Below, piece by piece: positions 48,067-57,197 of a stretch of DNA of 64,000 bases. Below the pieces are notes generated by a model, which did not search any database, was not told the origin of the DNA, and worked only from the letters and a program-made list of their open reading frames with translations. The stretch's first letter is position 1; every line of letters starts with the position of its first letter. The position numbers were made by a program, and so were the translations under genes. Source of the stretch: Chryseobacterium nakagawai (GTDB lineage Bacteria; Bacteroidota; Bacteroidia; Flavobacteriales; Weeksellaceae); contig NZ_LR134386.1 of NCBI RefSeq assembly GCF_900637665.1, forward strand, positions 1,170,501 to 1,234,500, written 5' to 3'.

Positions 48067-49079
48067 AAGTCGTATTTTGCTGTAGCAGAAGTTCTCAGGT
48101 CAGTAAATTCACCTCTTTCAAATTTCAGTTGTGCTACCATGGCAATCATCGCTGCATTATCGGTAGTATATTCAAACTTTGGAATGTAGATATTCCAGCC
48201 TAATCTTTCTTTGTTGTCTTCCATAGCCTTTCTTAATGCAGAATTGGCAGAAACCCCACCTGCAATGGCCACATCTTTTACATCAAGATCTTTAGCTGCT
48301 TTTTCAAGCTTATTCATTAGGATCTCAATAATACATTTCTGTACAGAAGCACAAAGGTCGTTGAGGTTTTCCTTAATGAAATCCGGATTTTTTCTAACTT
48401 CCTTCTGAATGAAGTATAAAACGGATGTTTTAATTCCACTGAAAGAGTAGTCGTAGTTCTCCAACTTTGGTTTATTGAACTTAAAAGCATCAGGATTTCC
48501 TTCTTTGGCAAGCCTGTCGATAATTGGTCCCGCTGGATAGTCCAGATCGAAGATTTTTCCAATTTTATCAAAAGCCTCTCCGGCAGCATCATCCGTTGTT
48601 TTCCCGATAATTTCCATATCAAAATAGTCCTTTACCAAAACAATCATGGTATGGCCACCACTTACGGTAAGGCATAGAAAAGGAAAAGTAGGCGGCACAG
48701 GATTTGCATCCTCGATGAAATGGGCCAGAATGTGAGCTTGAAGGTGATTAACTTCAATTAACGGAACATTAAGACTCATAGCCAGAGATTTAGCAAATGA
48801 TGTTCCTACAAGAAGTGATCCCAAAAGTCCGGGGCCGCGTGTAAATCCTATAGCAGAGATTGCATTTTGTTGTATATTTGCTTTGGTAAAAGATTTTTCA
48901 ACAACGGGGATTATATTTTGTTGATGGGCTCGCGAAGCCAATTCAGGAACCACGCCTCCATATTCTTTATGGATAGCCTGGTTCGCAGCAATATTTGAAA
49001 GAATAGAATTCCCCTTGATGATAGCTGCTGAGGTGTCGTCGCAAGACGATTCAATACCTAAAATTATAGAGTCGCTCAT
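48063..49079 (-). CDS. tsaD: tRNA N6-adenosine threonylcarbamoyltransferase TsaD
   Basis: Transfers threonylcarbamoyl to A37 of ANN-decoding tRNAs (t6A). The 338-aa length is standard for bacterial TsaD. The ASKHA fold begins ILGIESSCDDTS; the metal-binding histidines lie in VNHLQAHILAHF (about residues 109-120); the nucleotide-binding region follows at LCLTVSGGHTM, and GGVSANSALRK (about residues 281-291) is a further conserved stretch. It is the first gene of the tsaD operon and divergent from tamB, with only 4 bases between the two start codons. Confidence 0.96.
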   Translation of the reverse strand: MSDSIILGIESSCDDTSAAIIKGNSILSNIAANQAIHKEYGGVVPELASRAHQQNIIPVVEKSFTKANIQQNAISAIGFTRGPGLLGSLLVGTSFAKSLAMSLNVPLIEVNHLQAHILAHFIEDANPVPPTFPFLCLTVSGGHTMIVLVKDYFDMEIIGKTTDDAAGEAFDKIGKIFDLDYPAGPIIDRLAKEGNPDAFKFNKPKLENYDYSFSGIKTSVLYFIQKEVRKNPDFIKENLNDLCASVQKCIIEILMNKLEKAAKDLDVKDVAIAGGVSANSALRKAMEDNKERLGWNIYIPKFEYTTDNAAMIAMVAQLKFERGEFTDLRTSATAKYDL

Positions 49080-49083
49080 AATA

Positions 49084-52000
49084 ATGGCAAAGTTAGAGAA
49101 TAATAACGAGAATGAGAATAAAAAATCAGTAGCTGAAAACCTAGGGGATCAGGTACAGAAGACTGTTGAAAATGTAGAGGGAAAGGTACGGGAAACTGTA
49201 AAAGAGGCATCTGAACTAGCTTCAGACGCAATCAATCACCCTGTAGAAACCGCTGAAGAGTTTGGTAAACAGGCTATAAAGGATGTCACCAGCTATACCT
49301 GGTGGGCAAAGCTTCTCCTTATTCTTTTTTGGTTGGGCATTTTTCTTGTTGGAGGAATACTGATTACCATCAACCTTCCGGTTACCAAGCAATGGGCAGC
49401 AGATCAGGCTTTGAAGCTTGTAAACAATGATTTTAAATCCGGATTTTCTACCGAAAGTGTAGATGTCAACTATTTTGGAGATGTTACCATAAAAGGATTA
49501 AAAGTAAAAGATTATAAAGGGTTAGATTTTATTCAGGCTCGTGAATTTCGTGCAGATTCAGATTGGATATCTCTTGCAGCGAATGCCATTTCCGGAAAAA
49601 GCAATTCTTTAAGCTTTAATTCCCTTACCCTTGTAAATGCAGAGATAAAGGTCATTACCTATAAAGGGGACAGTATCTCCAACTTTGTCCGATTCACAGA
49701 ATTATTTGATGACGGGAAGAAAAGAGATCCTAAAAAACCTCCTTTCCAGCTGAATTCAAGAGTACAGATCATAGATTCTAAAGTATCTATTGTTAATGAA
49801 AACTCTGAGGGAGATCATGGAAAATGGCTTACCGCCACAAAATTTAATTTAAAAGCTCCCAATGTTAAGGTCGTTGGTCCCAATATTACAGCACTTATTA
49901 ATAATATGTCTTTTGTAACCTCCAGATGGGGAAAATCTCATATTGTAGATACCTTTTCAACAGAATTGTCTTTAACCAAACAGTTTTTATCATTAAAAGA
50001 TCTTACTTTAAATACAGATCATACTTTGCTTCAGGGAGATATAAAATTCAATCTTCATGATGGTTCATGGGCAGATTTTGCAGATAAGGTTCGATGGGAT
50101 ATGAATATTAATCAAGGGAGCCAGGTGAGCGGATATGATATCCGTTATTTTGTAACCAACTGGGATAATATTAAGCCGTTCAACCTTTCAGGAAAAATGA
50201 CAGGTCCTTTAAATAAATTCCATTTAGAGAACTTCCTGATCAGAAATCCTGATGTGAATATTGCCACCAAAACCATGAAGGTTGATAATTTGCTAAACGG
50301 TCACTTTTCTATTGAAACAAAAGATCTTTCTACCGATTTTACCTATAAAGATCTGAAGGCAATGATGCCTACATTCATCTCCAGCAAGATGAAAAATTTT
50401 GCAGATGATTTTGGAAAACTGAAGTATAATGGAACTGCTAAAGTAAATCCAGACCAAATCTATGTAGATAATGGAAATTTAATGACGGGAATAGGACAGG
50501 CAAAAATTTCTAAGCTTTCTTTAACAGGATACAGTACAGCAATGCCTAAATATTCAGGCCGCCTTGAGGTAAAAGACCTTAATACTTCTGTGATTACTAA
50601 GAATAAATCAGTTGGACTGATTTCCGGTAATTTTGATCTCAATGGGCAGAGTTTTGATGTAAATACAATGCGTCTTACCACCAAATCTCAGATTACCAGC
50701 ATTGAAATTATGGATAAGGTCATCAATAATCTCTATTTGGACGGACTGTTAGATCACAAGAAGTACAATGGACTGATTACGGTTAACGATGAGCAAGCAA
50801 AAGCGACGATTAAAGGTTTAATAGATTTCAGTACCTCCAAAATTGCAATGGATGTTAATGCAGATGTTACTCTGCTAAACATGAATTATTTCACTAATAA
50901 ACCTGGCAGCCAGATAGTAAGTGGACAGGTTGAAGGTAAAATGTCTATGTCATCCATTAATGATCTTACATTGGACGTTAATGCCAATAACCTTCATTTT
51001 GCAACGGCTACACAGAAATATGATATCCCTACAGCAAAATTAAAAACTTTCATTGAAGCCGGAGGACGTGTTATTGATGTGGATGCACCGGGAGCAGCTA
51101 ACGGAAAGATTTCGGGTAAATATAATCTGGCGGATCTTGTAGGAATGGTAGAAAATGGAGTAGGAAGAATTCTTGTAGGGCCACCCCCAAGAAAATTATA
51201 CAGAGGTCAGAATTTTGCTATGAAATTTGATGTTCAGCAAGGATTGGTTAATTATTTCTTACCAGATCTGAAATTGCCTAACGGAGCTATGGTTGAAGGT
51301 GAATATGATGGAGATTCAAATAATCTGATCCTAAATCTTGATGCAACTGCTCTGAAATATATTATGACCAAAGAAGAGGATATTACCGAGGCTGATAAAG
51401 CGTTAGCTTCTTCTAATCCTGACTATCAGGTCAACAACAGAAAGAACCTCAGCAGAGACAGTGCTATGGTAGACAGTGTTAAAGTGAGGATCAATACTGC
51501 GAACCTTGCTCAACAGGTGTATGCAAGAATCAATAGATTAGAATACAATAAAAATATCATTAAGGATTTTGAGCTTAAAGGGAACAACGAAAACGGAAAT
51601 ACCCTTCATCTTGCGACGGTGTTCAAGCATGGAAGCCCAGATGATGAAATTAATGAAAAGCTTAAGGAATATGCTATTAATGTAGATCAATCTACAGATG
51701 CAGCAGGTGATTATGTCTTTAGATTCGAACCTACGGAAGTTAAATTTAATGAAGTATCGTGGGCTATTGATACCAGTCCTGAGCTGAATCATTCCATTAC
51801 TTACAGAAAGAATACCGGAGATTTTGATATCAGGAACCTTAGGGTTTATTCCGATAAAAGCGCATTGTTTATCAAAGAAGCCCAATTTAAATCTATTAAA
51901 GATTTCTATGTAGATGCTGATATCACTGATTTCTCAATAGAAAAACTGCTGGAAATGCAGTCCGGAGGTAATAGCATGGATATAAAAGGTCTGGCGAACG

Positions 52001-53886
52001 GAAGTGTAAAGATCAAGATGGATAAAAACACTTTACAGCCTTTGGTAGATCTTACTGTAGATGATATTAAAATGAACGGGAATGATATGGGAGATATTTC
52101 CATTTCAGCTACTAATGGATTCTCTCTGAATGTTTATGATATTGATGTAAAGGTTCATTCTGCAGGAGTATTAGGAAATAACAGTTTAAATCTTACAGGT
52201 ACTGTTAATAACAATACAGCTTCTCCGGATATTGATCTTACGGCAGAAATGCGTGATTTTGATCTTTCATTTACTCAGCAATTCGTTCAGACTATTTTTG
52301 GAAATCTAAGAGGAAAAGCAACAGGTGATCTTAAGATTAACGGAAAGCTTAATAATCTTGATTATAGTGGTGATATTGCTTTAAAAGACTTCGGGTTGAA
52401 ACTTCTGTTTACAGGGGTAGACTATTCATTTGATGATAATGTGATTCAATTAAGTAAAGGGCTTGCCATTCTCAACAATATTGAAGTGCATGACGGAAGA
52501 TCCAATTCCAAAGGAAATATTTCCGGGGCGATTCGATTTGAAACACTTTCTTCAATGGGGATTGACCTGATCATGAGGGCAGATAACCTTTTGGTACTAA
52601 ACTCTACCCAGAAAGATTCTGACCTGTTTTGGGGAAGAGTTTACGGACAGGGTGATTTGTACGTATCTGGTCCTGTATCTGGTTTAAGCATAAATACCCC
52701 AAATATGAAAGCGCTTAACGGAAGTACTTTCACTTTTAATTCAGCTTCCACTTCAAATGTTGAAGAGTTCAAGATGCTGAGATTCCTGAAAGAAGGAAAA
52801 GACGGATTGGTAACACTGGAAGATAAGAAAAAGACCGGTGCCAATATGAATATTGATTTCAATTTGGCGGTAGATAAAGGAACAACAGTAAATGTACTCA
52901 TTGGAGATGATGTAGGAAACATTACTGTAAAAGGAGCAGCAGATCCGCTGAGATTCCACATGAACAGACAGGGGAATATTGCGATGAGTGGTACTTATAA
53001 GGTAGATAATGGAACATTTGTTTCTAAAGCAATTCTTAACAAAACCTTCCAGATTCAAAAAAACAGCAGCATCAGATGGGATGGTGATGCAATGAAACCG
53101 GCATTGGATATTACAGCCAATTATGTAAGAATGGTCTCCAATGCAGGAGAATATCTGAGTATGGGGAAACTACAGCCTATAAGTATCTTATTACAGGCTA
53201 ATATTACTGAATCTCTTATAGATCCTAAAGTAGAATTGAATGTGACAGCGATGGATGTATCCAGCCAGGTGAGAGAAACTTTAGCCGCCAAAATGAGCCA
53301 GGAAGGAGAAAAAGTACTCCAGTTTGGTTCAGTTCTTCTATTAAGTACCTTCAATGTATCAAATACCGGTGGAGTAGATGTTAATGTAGGAAATGTAGCT
53401 GAATCTTCAGGATATAACATGCTTCTGAAACAGCTTGGTTCAGTTCTTAATACAATGAGTAATGAATTCCAAATTGACCTGAATTATGTAAAAGGTGATC
53501 AGAATTCCAATATTGGAGACCGAGCAAATGCAGGGGTCAGTGTTGCTCTTTCACCTAGGGTGAATATTAAGACCGGATTGGGAATTCCATTATCCAAAAC
53601 CGAAGCAAGTACTACCGGCGGACAGAACAATTATCTTTCAGGAGAAGGTTCTATAGAGTATGATTTATCTAAAAAAAATGACGGTACTTTAGTGGTAAGA
53701 GGGTATTCTAAGCCTACTAATATTGGTATGATTAGTACAAACGGAACTGCTAATCAAGCCTATGGAGTAGGGGTGATGTGGAGTAAAAGCTTCAATTCTT
53801 TGTTTAAAAAGAAGAAAAAAGATAAAAAAGCACCCGCCGAGAAAACGGAAATAAAAACAGATTCTACAAAATCAAATGCTAAATAA
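49084..53886 (+). CDS. tamB: translocation and assembly module protein TamB-like (DUF490)
   Basis: A 1600-aa giant protein. A charged N-terminus leads to a transmembrane helix at about residues 75-98, which anchors it in the inner membrane. A very long repetitive beta-helical/AsmA-type region spans the periplasm. The DUF490/TamB domain lies in the last third (RLFHMNRQGNIAMSG-type strands, then WDGDAMKPALDITANYV). A Lys-rich tail ends the protein. It is thought to move lipids or help outer-membrane protein assembly. The start at 49084 is preferred because the longer frame would overlap the tsaD start codon by 69 bases. Confidence 0.9.
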   Translation: MAKLENNNENENKKSVAENLGDQVQKTVENVEGKVRETVKEASELASDAINHPVETAEEFGKQAIKDVTSYTWWAKLLLILFWLGIFLVGGILITINLPVTKQWAADQALKLVNNDFKSGFSTESVDVNYFGDVTIKGLKVKDYKGLDFIQAREFRADSDWISLAANAISGKSNSLSFNSLTLVNAEIKVITYKGDSISNFVRFTELFDDGKKRDPKKPPFQLNSRVQIIDSKVSIVNENSEGDHGKWLTATKFNLKAPNVKVVGPNITALINNMSFVTSRWGKSHIVDTFSTELSLTKQFLSLKDLTLNTDHTLLQGDIKFNLHDGSWADFADKVRWDMNINQGSQVSGYDIRYFVTNWDNIKPFNLSGKMTGPLNKFHLENFLIRNPDVNIATKTMKVDNLLNGHFSIETKDLSTDFTYKDLKAMMPTFISSKMKNFADDFGKLKYNGTAKVNPDQIYVDNGNLMTGIGQAKISKLSLTGYSTAMPKYSGRLEVKDLNTSVITKNKSVGLISGNFDLNGQSFDVNTMRLTTKSQITSIEIMDKVINNLYLDGLLDHKKYNGLITVNDEQAKATIKGLIDFSTSKIAMDVNADVTLLNMNYFTNKPGSQIVSGQVEGKMSMSSINDLTLDVNANNLHFATATQKYDIPTAKLKTFIEAGGRVIDVDAPGAANGKISGKYNLADLVGMVENGVGRILVGPPPRKLYRGQNFAMKFDVQQGLVNYFLPDLKLPNGAMVEGEYDGDSNNLILNLDATALKYIMTKEEDITEADKALASSNPDYQVNNRKNLSRDSAMVDSVKVRINTANLAQQVYARINRLEYNKNIIKDFELKGNNENGNTLHLATVFKHGSPDDEINEKLKEYAINVDQSTDAAGDYVFRFEPTEVKFNEVSWAIDTSPELNHSITYRKNTGDFDIRNLRVYSDKSALFIKEAQFKSIKDFYVDADITDFSIEKLLEMQSGGNSMDIKGLANGSVKIKMDKNTLQPLVDLTVDDIKMNGNDMGDISISATNGFSLNVYDIDVKVHSAGVLGNNSLNLTGTVNNNTASPDIDLTAEMRDFDLSFTQQFVQTIFGNLRGKATGDLKINGKLNNLDYSGDIALKDFGLKLLFTGVDYSFDDNVIQLSKGLAILNNIEVHDGRSNSKGNISGAIRFETLSSMGIDLIMRADNLLVLNSTQKDSDLFWGRVYGQGDLYVSGPVSGLSINTPNMKALNGSTFTFNSASTSNVEEFKMLRFLKEGKDGLVTLEDKKKTGANMNIDFNLAVDKGTTVNVLIGDDVGNITVKGAADPLRFHMNRQGNIAMSGTYKVDNGTFVSKAILNKTFQIQKNSSIRWDGDAMKPALDITANYVRMVSNAGEYLSMGKLQPISILLQANITESLIDPKVELNVTAMDVSSQVRETLAAKMSQEGEKVLQFGSVLLLSTFNVSNTGGVDVNVGNVAESSGYNMLLKQLGSVLNTMSNEFQIDLNYVKGDQNSNIGDRANAGVSVALSPRVNIKTGLGIPLSKTEASTTGGQNNYLSGEGSIEYDLSKKNDGTLVVRGYSKPTNIGMISTNGTANQAYGVGVMWSKSFNSLFKKKKKDKKAPAEKTEIKTDSTKSNAK

Positions 53887-53968
53887 TCGGAATATTTTAA
53901 TGATTTTTATCATCCGTGTTAATTATTGTTAATGTTTGATATATTTTTTTTAGTTAAATTATTTTTCG

Positions 53969-53976
53969 TAAATTTG
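53969..53976 (+). promoter_or_regulatory. -7 element of the Lrp-like gene
   Basis: TAAATTTG fits TAnnTTTG. The -33 region is T-rich without the G. It lies 45 bases before the ATG. Confidence 0.55.
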
Positions 53977-54020
53977 CAAAAAATACATAGATTTTTTAAA
54001 GAAATTGTAATTTAACTAAT

Positions 54021-54491
54021 ATGAACTATCAACTGGACGAAATAGACAAGAAGATTCTTGATTTCTTAGTAGAAAACACAAGAATGCCTTTTACAGAGAT
54101 TGCTAAGCAGATGGACGTTTCTGCTGGAACAATTCACGTAAGAGTGAAAAAGATGGAAGATGCAGGTATTATTTTGGGATCATCTCTAAACATCGATTAT
54201 GGTAAGCTGGACTATCATTTTACAGCTTTCATCGGAATCCTTTTGACAAAATCAAACCGTACTCAGGAAGTATTGAAAGAGTTGTCAACTATTCCTAACG
54301 TAATCGAGGCTAGCGTTATTTCTGGAAAATATAATATTTTCTGTAAAGTAAGAGCTAAGAATACGGATGATGCTAAGAGAATTATCTATCAGATTGACGA
54401 CATTCAGGACGTAATGAGAACTGAAAGTATGATTTCTATGGAAGAATTCCTAAGTGATAAAAATAGACTGATCAACGCGATCTCTATTTAA
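54021..54491 (+). CDS. Lrp/AsnC-family transcriptional regulator
   Basis: A 156-aa protein. The N-terminal HTH includes DEIDKKILDFLVENTRMPF and DVSAGTIHVRVKKMEDAGII. The C-terminal RAM/ligand domain (about 70-140) has FTAFIGILLT and EASVISGKYNIFCKV. Lrp-type proteins sense amino acids and act globally or locally. The target is not obvious. It is a single gene, ended by a clear terminator. Confidence 0.93.
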   Translation: MNYQLDEIDKKILDFLVENTRMPFTEIAKQMDVSAGTIHVRVKKMEDAGIILGSSLNIDYGKLDYHFTAFIGILLTKSNRTQEVLKELSTIPNVIEASVISGKYNIFCKVRAKNTDDAKRIIYQIDDIQDVMRTESMISMEEFLSDKNRLINAISI

Positions 54492-54516
54492 TTCAAATTT
54501 TAAGCGAATAACTATA

Positions 54517-54548
54517 AAAGAACTTATGAAATCTCTCATAAGTTCTTT
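54517..54548 (+). terminator. terminator of the Lrp-like gene
   Basis: A 13-bp stem (54517-54529 with 54536-54548). The following T-rich tract also forms the promoter of the next gene. Confidence 0.85.
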
Positions 54549-54555
54549 ATTTTTG
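54548..54555 (+). promoter_or_regulatory. -7 element fused to the terminator
   Basis: TATTTTTG fits TAnnTTTG. The ATG of the next gene is only 5 bases downstream, so the message would be leaderless. Confidence 0.5.
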
Positions 54556-54560
54556 TACCT

Positions 54561-54938
54561 ATGGAAGAATACAGCTATTTTGACGAAGATCCGAAGAAAG
54601 GATGGGGATTTGTATTGGCATTTGCTGCCTTAATGTTGTTTACCGTAATGGGATTGGGAATAGATGTTGATGAATATCTTCAGCATGAATATCTAGATAT
54701 TCCCAGATGGTATTTTTATGTTATCTTTTCAATTGATGCACTCATGATGATTGGCTTGGTGCTGATGTTCTTTTACAAAAAAGTAGGAATTATTATGTTC
54801 CCTACCTTATTAGTACTGCATTTCTTTATGCATAATTATTATTTGTCAACCTTCCTGTATACGGATGTTACCAATCTTTTCCTTTTTACAGGTTTTGGAA
54901 TGTTGGCCATTATTCCAAAGTGGAAATTTTTTAAATAA
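54561..54938 (+). CDS. small four-helix membrane protein of unknown function
   Basis: A 125-aa protein starting MEEYSYFDEDPKKGWGF. It has four hydrophobic segments (about 15-33, 52-71, 74-92, 100-117) and an acidic N-terminus. I recognise no family. The transcript probably begins at or next to its ATG (see the promoter at 54548-54555). It is convergent with the grasp-with-spasm operon. Confidence 0.7.
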   Translation: MEEYSYFDEDPKKGWGFVLAFAALMLFTVMGLGIDVDEYLQHEYLDIPRWYFYVIFSIDALMMIGLVLMFFYKKVGIIMFPTLLVLHFFMHNYYLSTFLYTDVTNLFLFTGFGMLAIIPKWKFFK

Positions 54939-54970
54939 GGATTTTATAAATTTCTTATTTCTATATAAAA

Positions 54971-55001
54971 AATGGCTTTTAAACATTGTTTAAAAGCTAT
55001 T
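54971..55001. terminator. bidirectional terminator of the grasp-with-spasm operon
   Basis: A 13-bp stem (54971-54983 with 54989-55001, one G-U) overlaps the stop codon of the SPASM gene. A-rich and T-rich flanks lie on both sides. Confidence 0.8.
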
Positions 55002-56076
55002 TTACTTTCTGGAGTTCATAATAGGAGATAGCCTTCTGCTTCAGTGGGTTTTTACTCCATTCTTTCCATTCATTAGTATAAGGATTATAGCCGCATTTTA
55101 AAGGTTTTGATATATCTGTGTTTTCTGAAGTATAATGTGATCGTTCAGTATAAGCCCTACAATCTGTACAGATGTACCTGAATTCGCAGTCTTTACAGCC
55201 TTCTATGCTGTCTTTAGTAATATTCCAGTATTTCCTGAATCCTGGTTGAGCTAAAGCTTCCTCAAGACTGGTGTTTTTAATCTTTCCAAAGCTTTCCGGC
55301 ATTAAAGGGCAGTTCTTAATGTTGCCTTCAATATCTATGCTGATCTTTTTATGCAGACAAGAGTTGTGATTAATGGCTTCCAGAACTTTAGTAAGATTGG
55401 TATTGAAATATTTCATATCTACCTTTCCACAAGAGGATATTTTTAGGTATTCTTTAGTGAAATGCACGGTAAATTTAAACTCGTCTTTTACTCTGAAGGG
55501 GGAGTGAGGACAATGGTAAAAAACAATATTGTAGATTCTTTTAACTCTTTGACTGATATATTGAATGTAGTCTTTATCAATATTGTTATGATACAGAGCG
55601 TATATTTCAATTCCAACCAAAGAAGAATTATCAAATATACTTTCAATTTTCAGAAAATCATTAATAGAAATTTTTTCTCTGTAAAAGATCGTAATATATT
55701 TCACATCTAAATTTTCTACAGAAGATTTTATTTTGCTAAGAACGGAAATGTTTTTGAGTTCGATAAAAATGTTGGAGAGGGTATTACAGTCATTGTAATC
55801 ATGCGAAAGTGCTGGAAAGTTCTTATCCCAACCATTTAGAGTAATAAAGCCATATTCTTTTTCCAGTAGAATGTCTAGGTATTGATGGATAATTATCTTA
55901 GAGCTTTTCTCATATTTTGAAAGTATTTTTTCTATGGAAAATGTGCTCAATTCTTGTATGAGATCATAAAATTCCAGAGGGTATAATTCTGAAGAATTTC
56001 TCTGGAGGTCTGAGATCAGTATTCTATTGGCTCCTTTTGTAATCAGGATATTACTAAATAAGTTGAAATATTTCAT
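54997..56076 (-). CDS. gwsS: grasp-with-spasm SPASM-domain peptide maturase
   Basis: A 359-aa protein that works with an ATP-grasp ligase in graspetide (microviridin-like RiPP) maturation. The C-terminal SPASM domain is clear: Cys240, Gly251 and Cys256, then the C-x2-C-x5-C-x2-C cluster at Cys294, 297, 303 and 306, and Cys328. The N-terminal part is barrel-like, but the radical-SAM CxxxCxxC motif is not present, so radical chemistry is doubtful. Its role may be precursor recognition. The ATG overlaps the upstream 60-aa ORF by ATGA. Last gene of the operon. Confidence 0.85.
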   Translation of the reverse strand: MKYFNLFSNILITKGANRILISDLQRNSSELYPLEFYDLIQELSTFSIEKILSKYEKSSKIIIHQYLDILLEKEYGFITLNGWDKNFPALSHDYNDCNTLSNIFIELKNISVLSKIKSSVENLDVKYITIFYREKISINDFLKIESIFDNSSLVGIEIYALYHNNIDKDYIQYISQRVKRIYNIVFYHCPHSPFRVKDEFKFTVHFTKEYLKISSCGKVDMKYFNTNLTKVLEAINHNSCLHKKISIDIEGNIKNCPLMPESFGKIKNTSLEEALAQPGFRKYWNITKDSIEGCKDCEFRYICTDCRAYTERSHYTSENTDISKPLKCGYNPYTNEWKEWSKNPLKQKAISYYELQKVK

Positions 56077-56255
56077 AGCAGTCTGGAGAATGGTTTACAA
56101 GGTTTTTCTTTGATATAAAAATCTGTTTGGTATTTTTTACATATCGAATAATAAACTGAATTGCTGTCAAGCTTAGCAGAATTCTTGGTTTTGAAGATCT
56201 CAATATATTTGAAGGTGAGCGGCAGTTTATTTTTTTCTTTGTATAAATTTTTCAT
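56073..56255 (-). CDS. 60-aa protein inside the graspetide operon
   Basis: It starts MKNLYKEKNKLPLTFKYIEI and is basic, with two Cys near the end (SICKKY and KPCKPF). There is no signal peptide and no known domain. It overlaps the ligase gene by 4 bases (ATGA) on one side and the SPASM gene by 4 bases (ATGA) on the other. That arrangement strongly suggests it is a real, co-translated gene. Function is unknown; it could be a maturation partner or part of a split protein. Confidence 0.6.
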   Translation of the reverse strand: MKNLYKEKNKLPLTFKYIEIFKTKNSAKLDSNSVYYSICKKYQTDFYIKEKPCKPFSRLL

Positions 56256-57154
56256 AAGTATTCAGCTATTTTTCTTTCTAATTGGTAGTTACAAGTATTT
56301 GATAATCCTAAAAATTGCCCTATGGGATTTATTTCCAGAAAATAAAATTTGTTTTCTTTTTTGATAAAGTCTATTGAACCGCAGTTGAGATCTAAGAATT
56401 GCATCAACAGGTGGATTTTTTCTTCAATGGATTTGGGAAGCTGATATGGAACATTTCTATTAGGCTTTTTATTATTATACTTTCGAAAATCTATTTCTGT
56501 TTGTTTGTCATTTTGTGAGAAGATAGCCATGGACCAACATTTTCCATCCAGATAAAAAGTTCTGATTTCAAAATCTTTTTCAATTTTTTCCTGAAAAAAA
56601 GTAATAAAAAAATCATTTTTTTCATGTTTTTCTACAATTGAGGTATACATAAAACCGCCGGAATCTTTTTTTATTTCATCCAAGATTACATTACCACCTA
56701 TAGTTTTTACTATCATTTGATTAATCTCTACTTCATCGGTATTTTCAGCGAGAAAATATTCAGGAACCTCAAAACCTAACTCCTTGGCTTTTTCAAGCAC
56801 AATAAGTTTGTTAATGTGGCATGTACTTTCTTTGTTTATATGTTTTTTTGATTCAAGAGTCATTCTAACATAATCTTCGAGCCAGTGCTGTGTTTCGTTC
56901 ATATCAAGGTTTATTGAAACATTAGTATACTTTAAGCGTTTAAAATTTAATCTACCTCTTCTATACCATACGCTGTTAATTTCGTCGAGAAAAAAATGAT
57001 TGTTGAGACTTTGTAAGAATATCCTTTTTTTTTGTGTTCTGATTTCAAATATCTCATCTTCATTAATACGAATAAATTTTTTCTTCATAATAACCAGATA
57101 CCGGATAACTTCAGTTGTGGTAATTTCATTATTCTGGGAAATGATCAATATCAT
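56252..57154 (-). CDS. gwsG: grasp-with-spasm ATP-grasp peptide ligase
   Basis: A 300-aa enzyme that makes ester or amide cross-links between side chains of the precursor core using ATP. Features: an N-terminal pre-ATP-grasp domain with VWYRRGRLNF (about 63-72), a KTIGGN segment, an ATP-binding loop around KDSGGFMYTS, and the metal-binding end FLEINPIGQFLGLS (about 273-286), the usual signature of graspetide ligases. The nearby precursor and SPASM gene define the subfamily. Confidence 0.9.
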   Translation of the reverse strand: MILIISQNNEITTTEVIRYLVIMKKKFIRINEDEIFEIRTQKKRIFLQSLNNHFFLDEINSVWYRRGRLNFKRLKYTNVSINLDMNETQHWLEDYVRMTLESKKHINKESTCHINKLIVLEKAKELGFEVPEYFLAENTDEVEINQMIVKTIGGNVILDEIKKDSGGFMYTSIVEKHEKNDFFITFFQEKIEKDFEIRTFYLDGKCWSMAIFSQNDKQTEIDFRKYNNKKPNRNVPYQLPKSIEEKIHLLMQFLDLNCGSIDFIKKENKFYFLEINPIGQFLGLSNTCNYQLERKIAEYL

Positions 57155-57197
57155 ATGTGATTTTTATTATAATAGATTTTATTTTGAGGGCTGCTGG

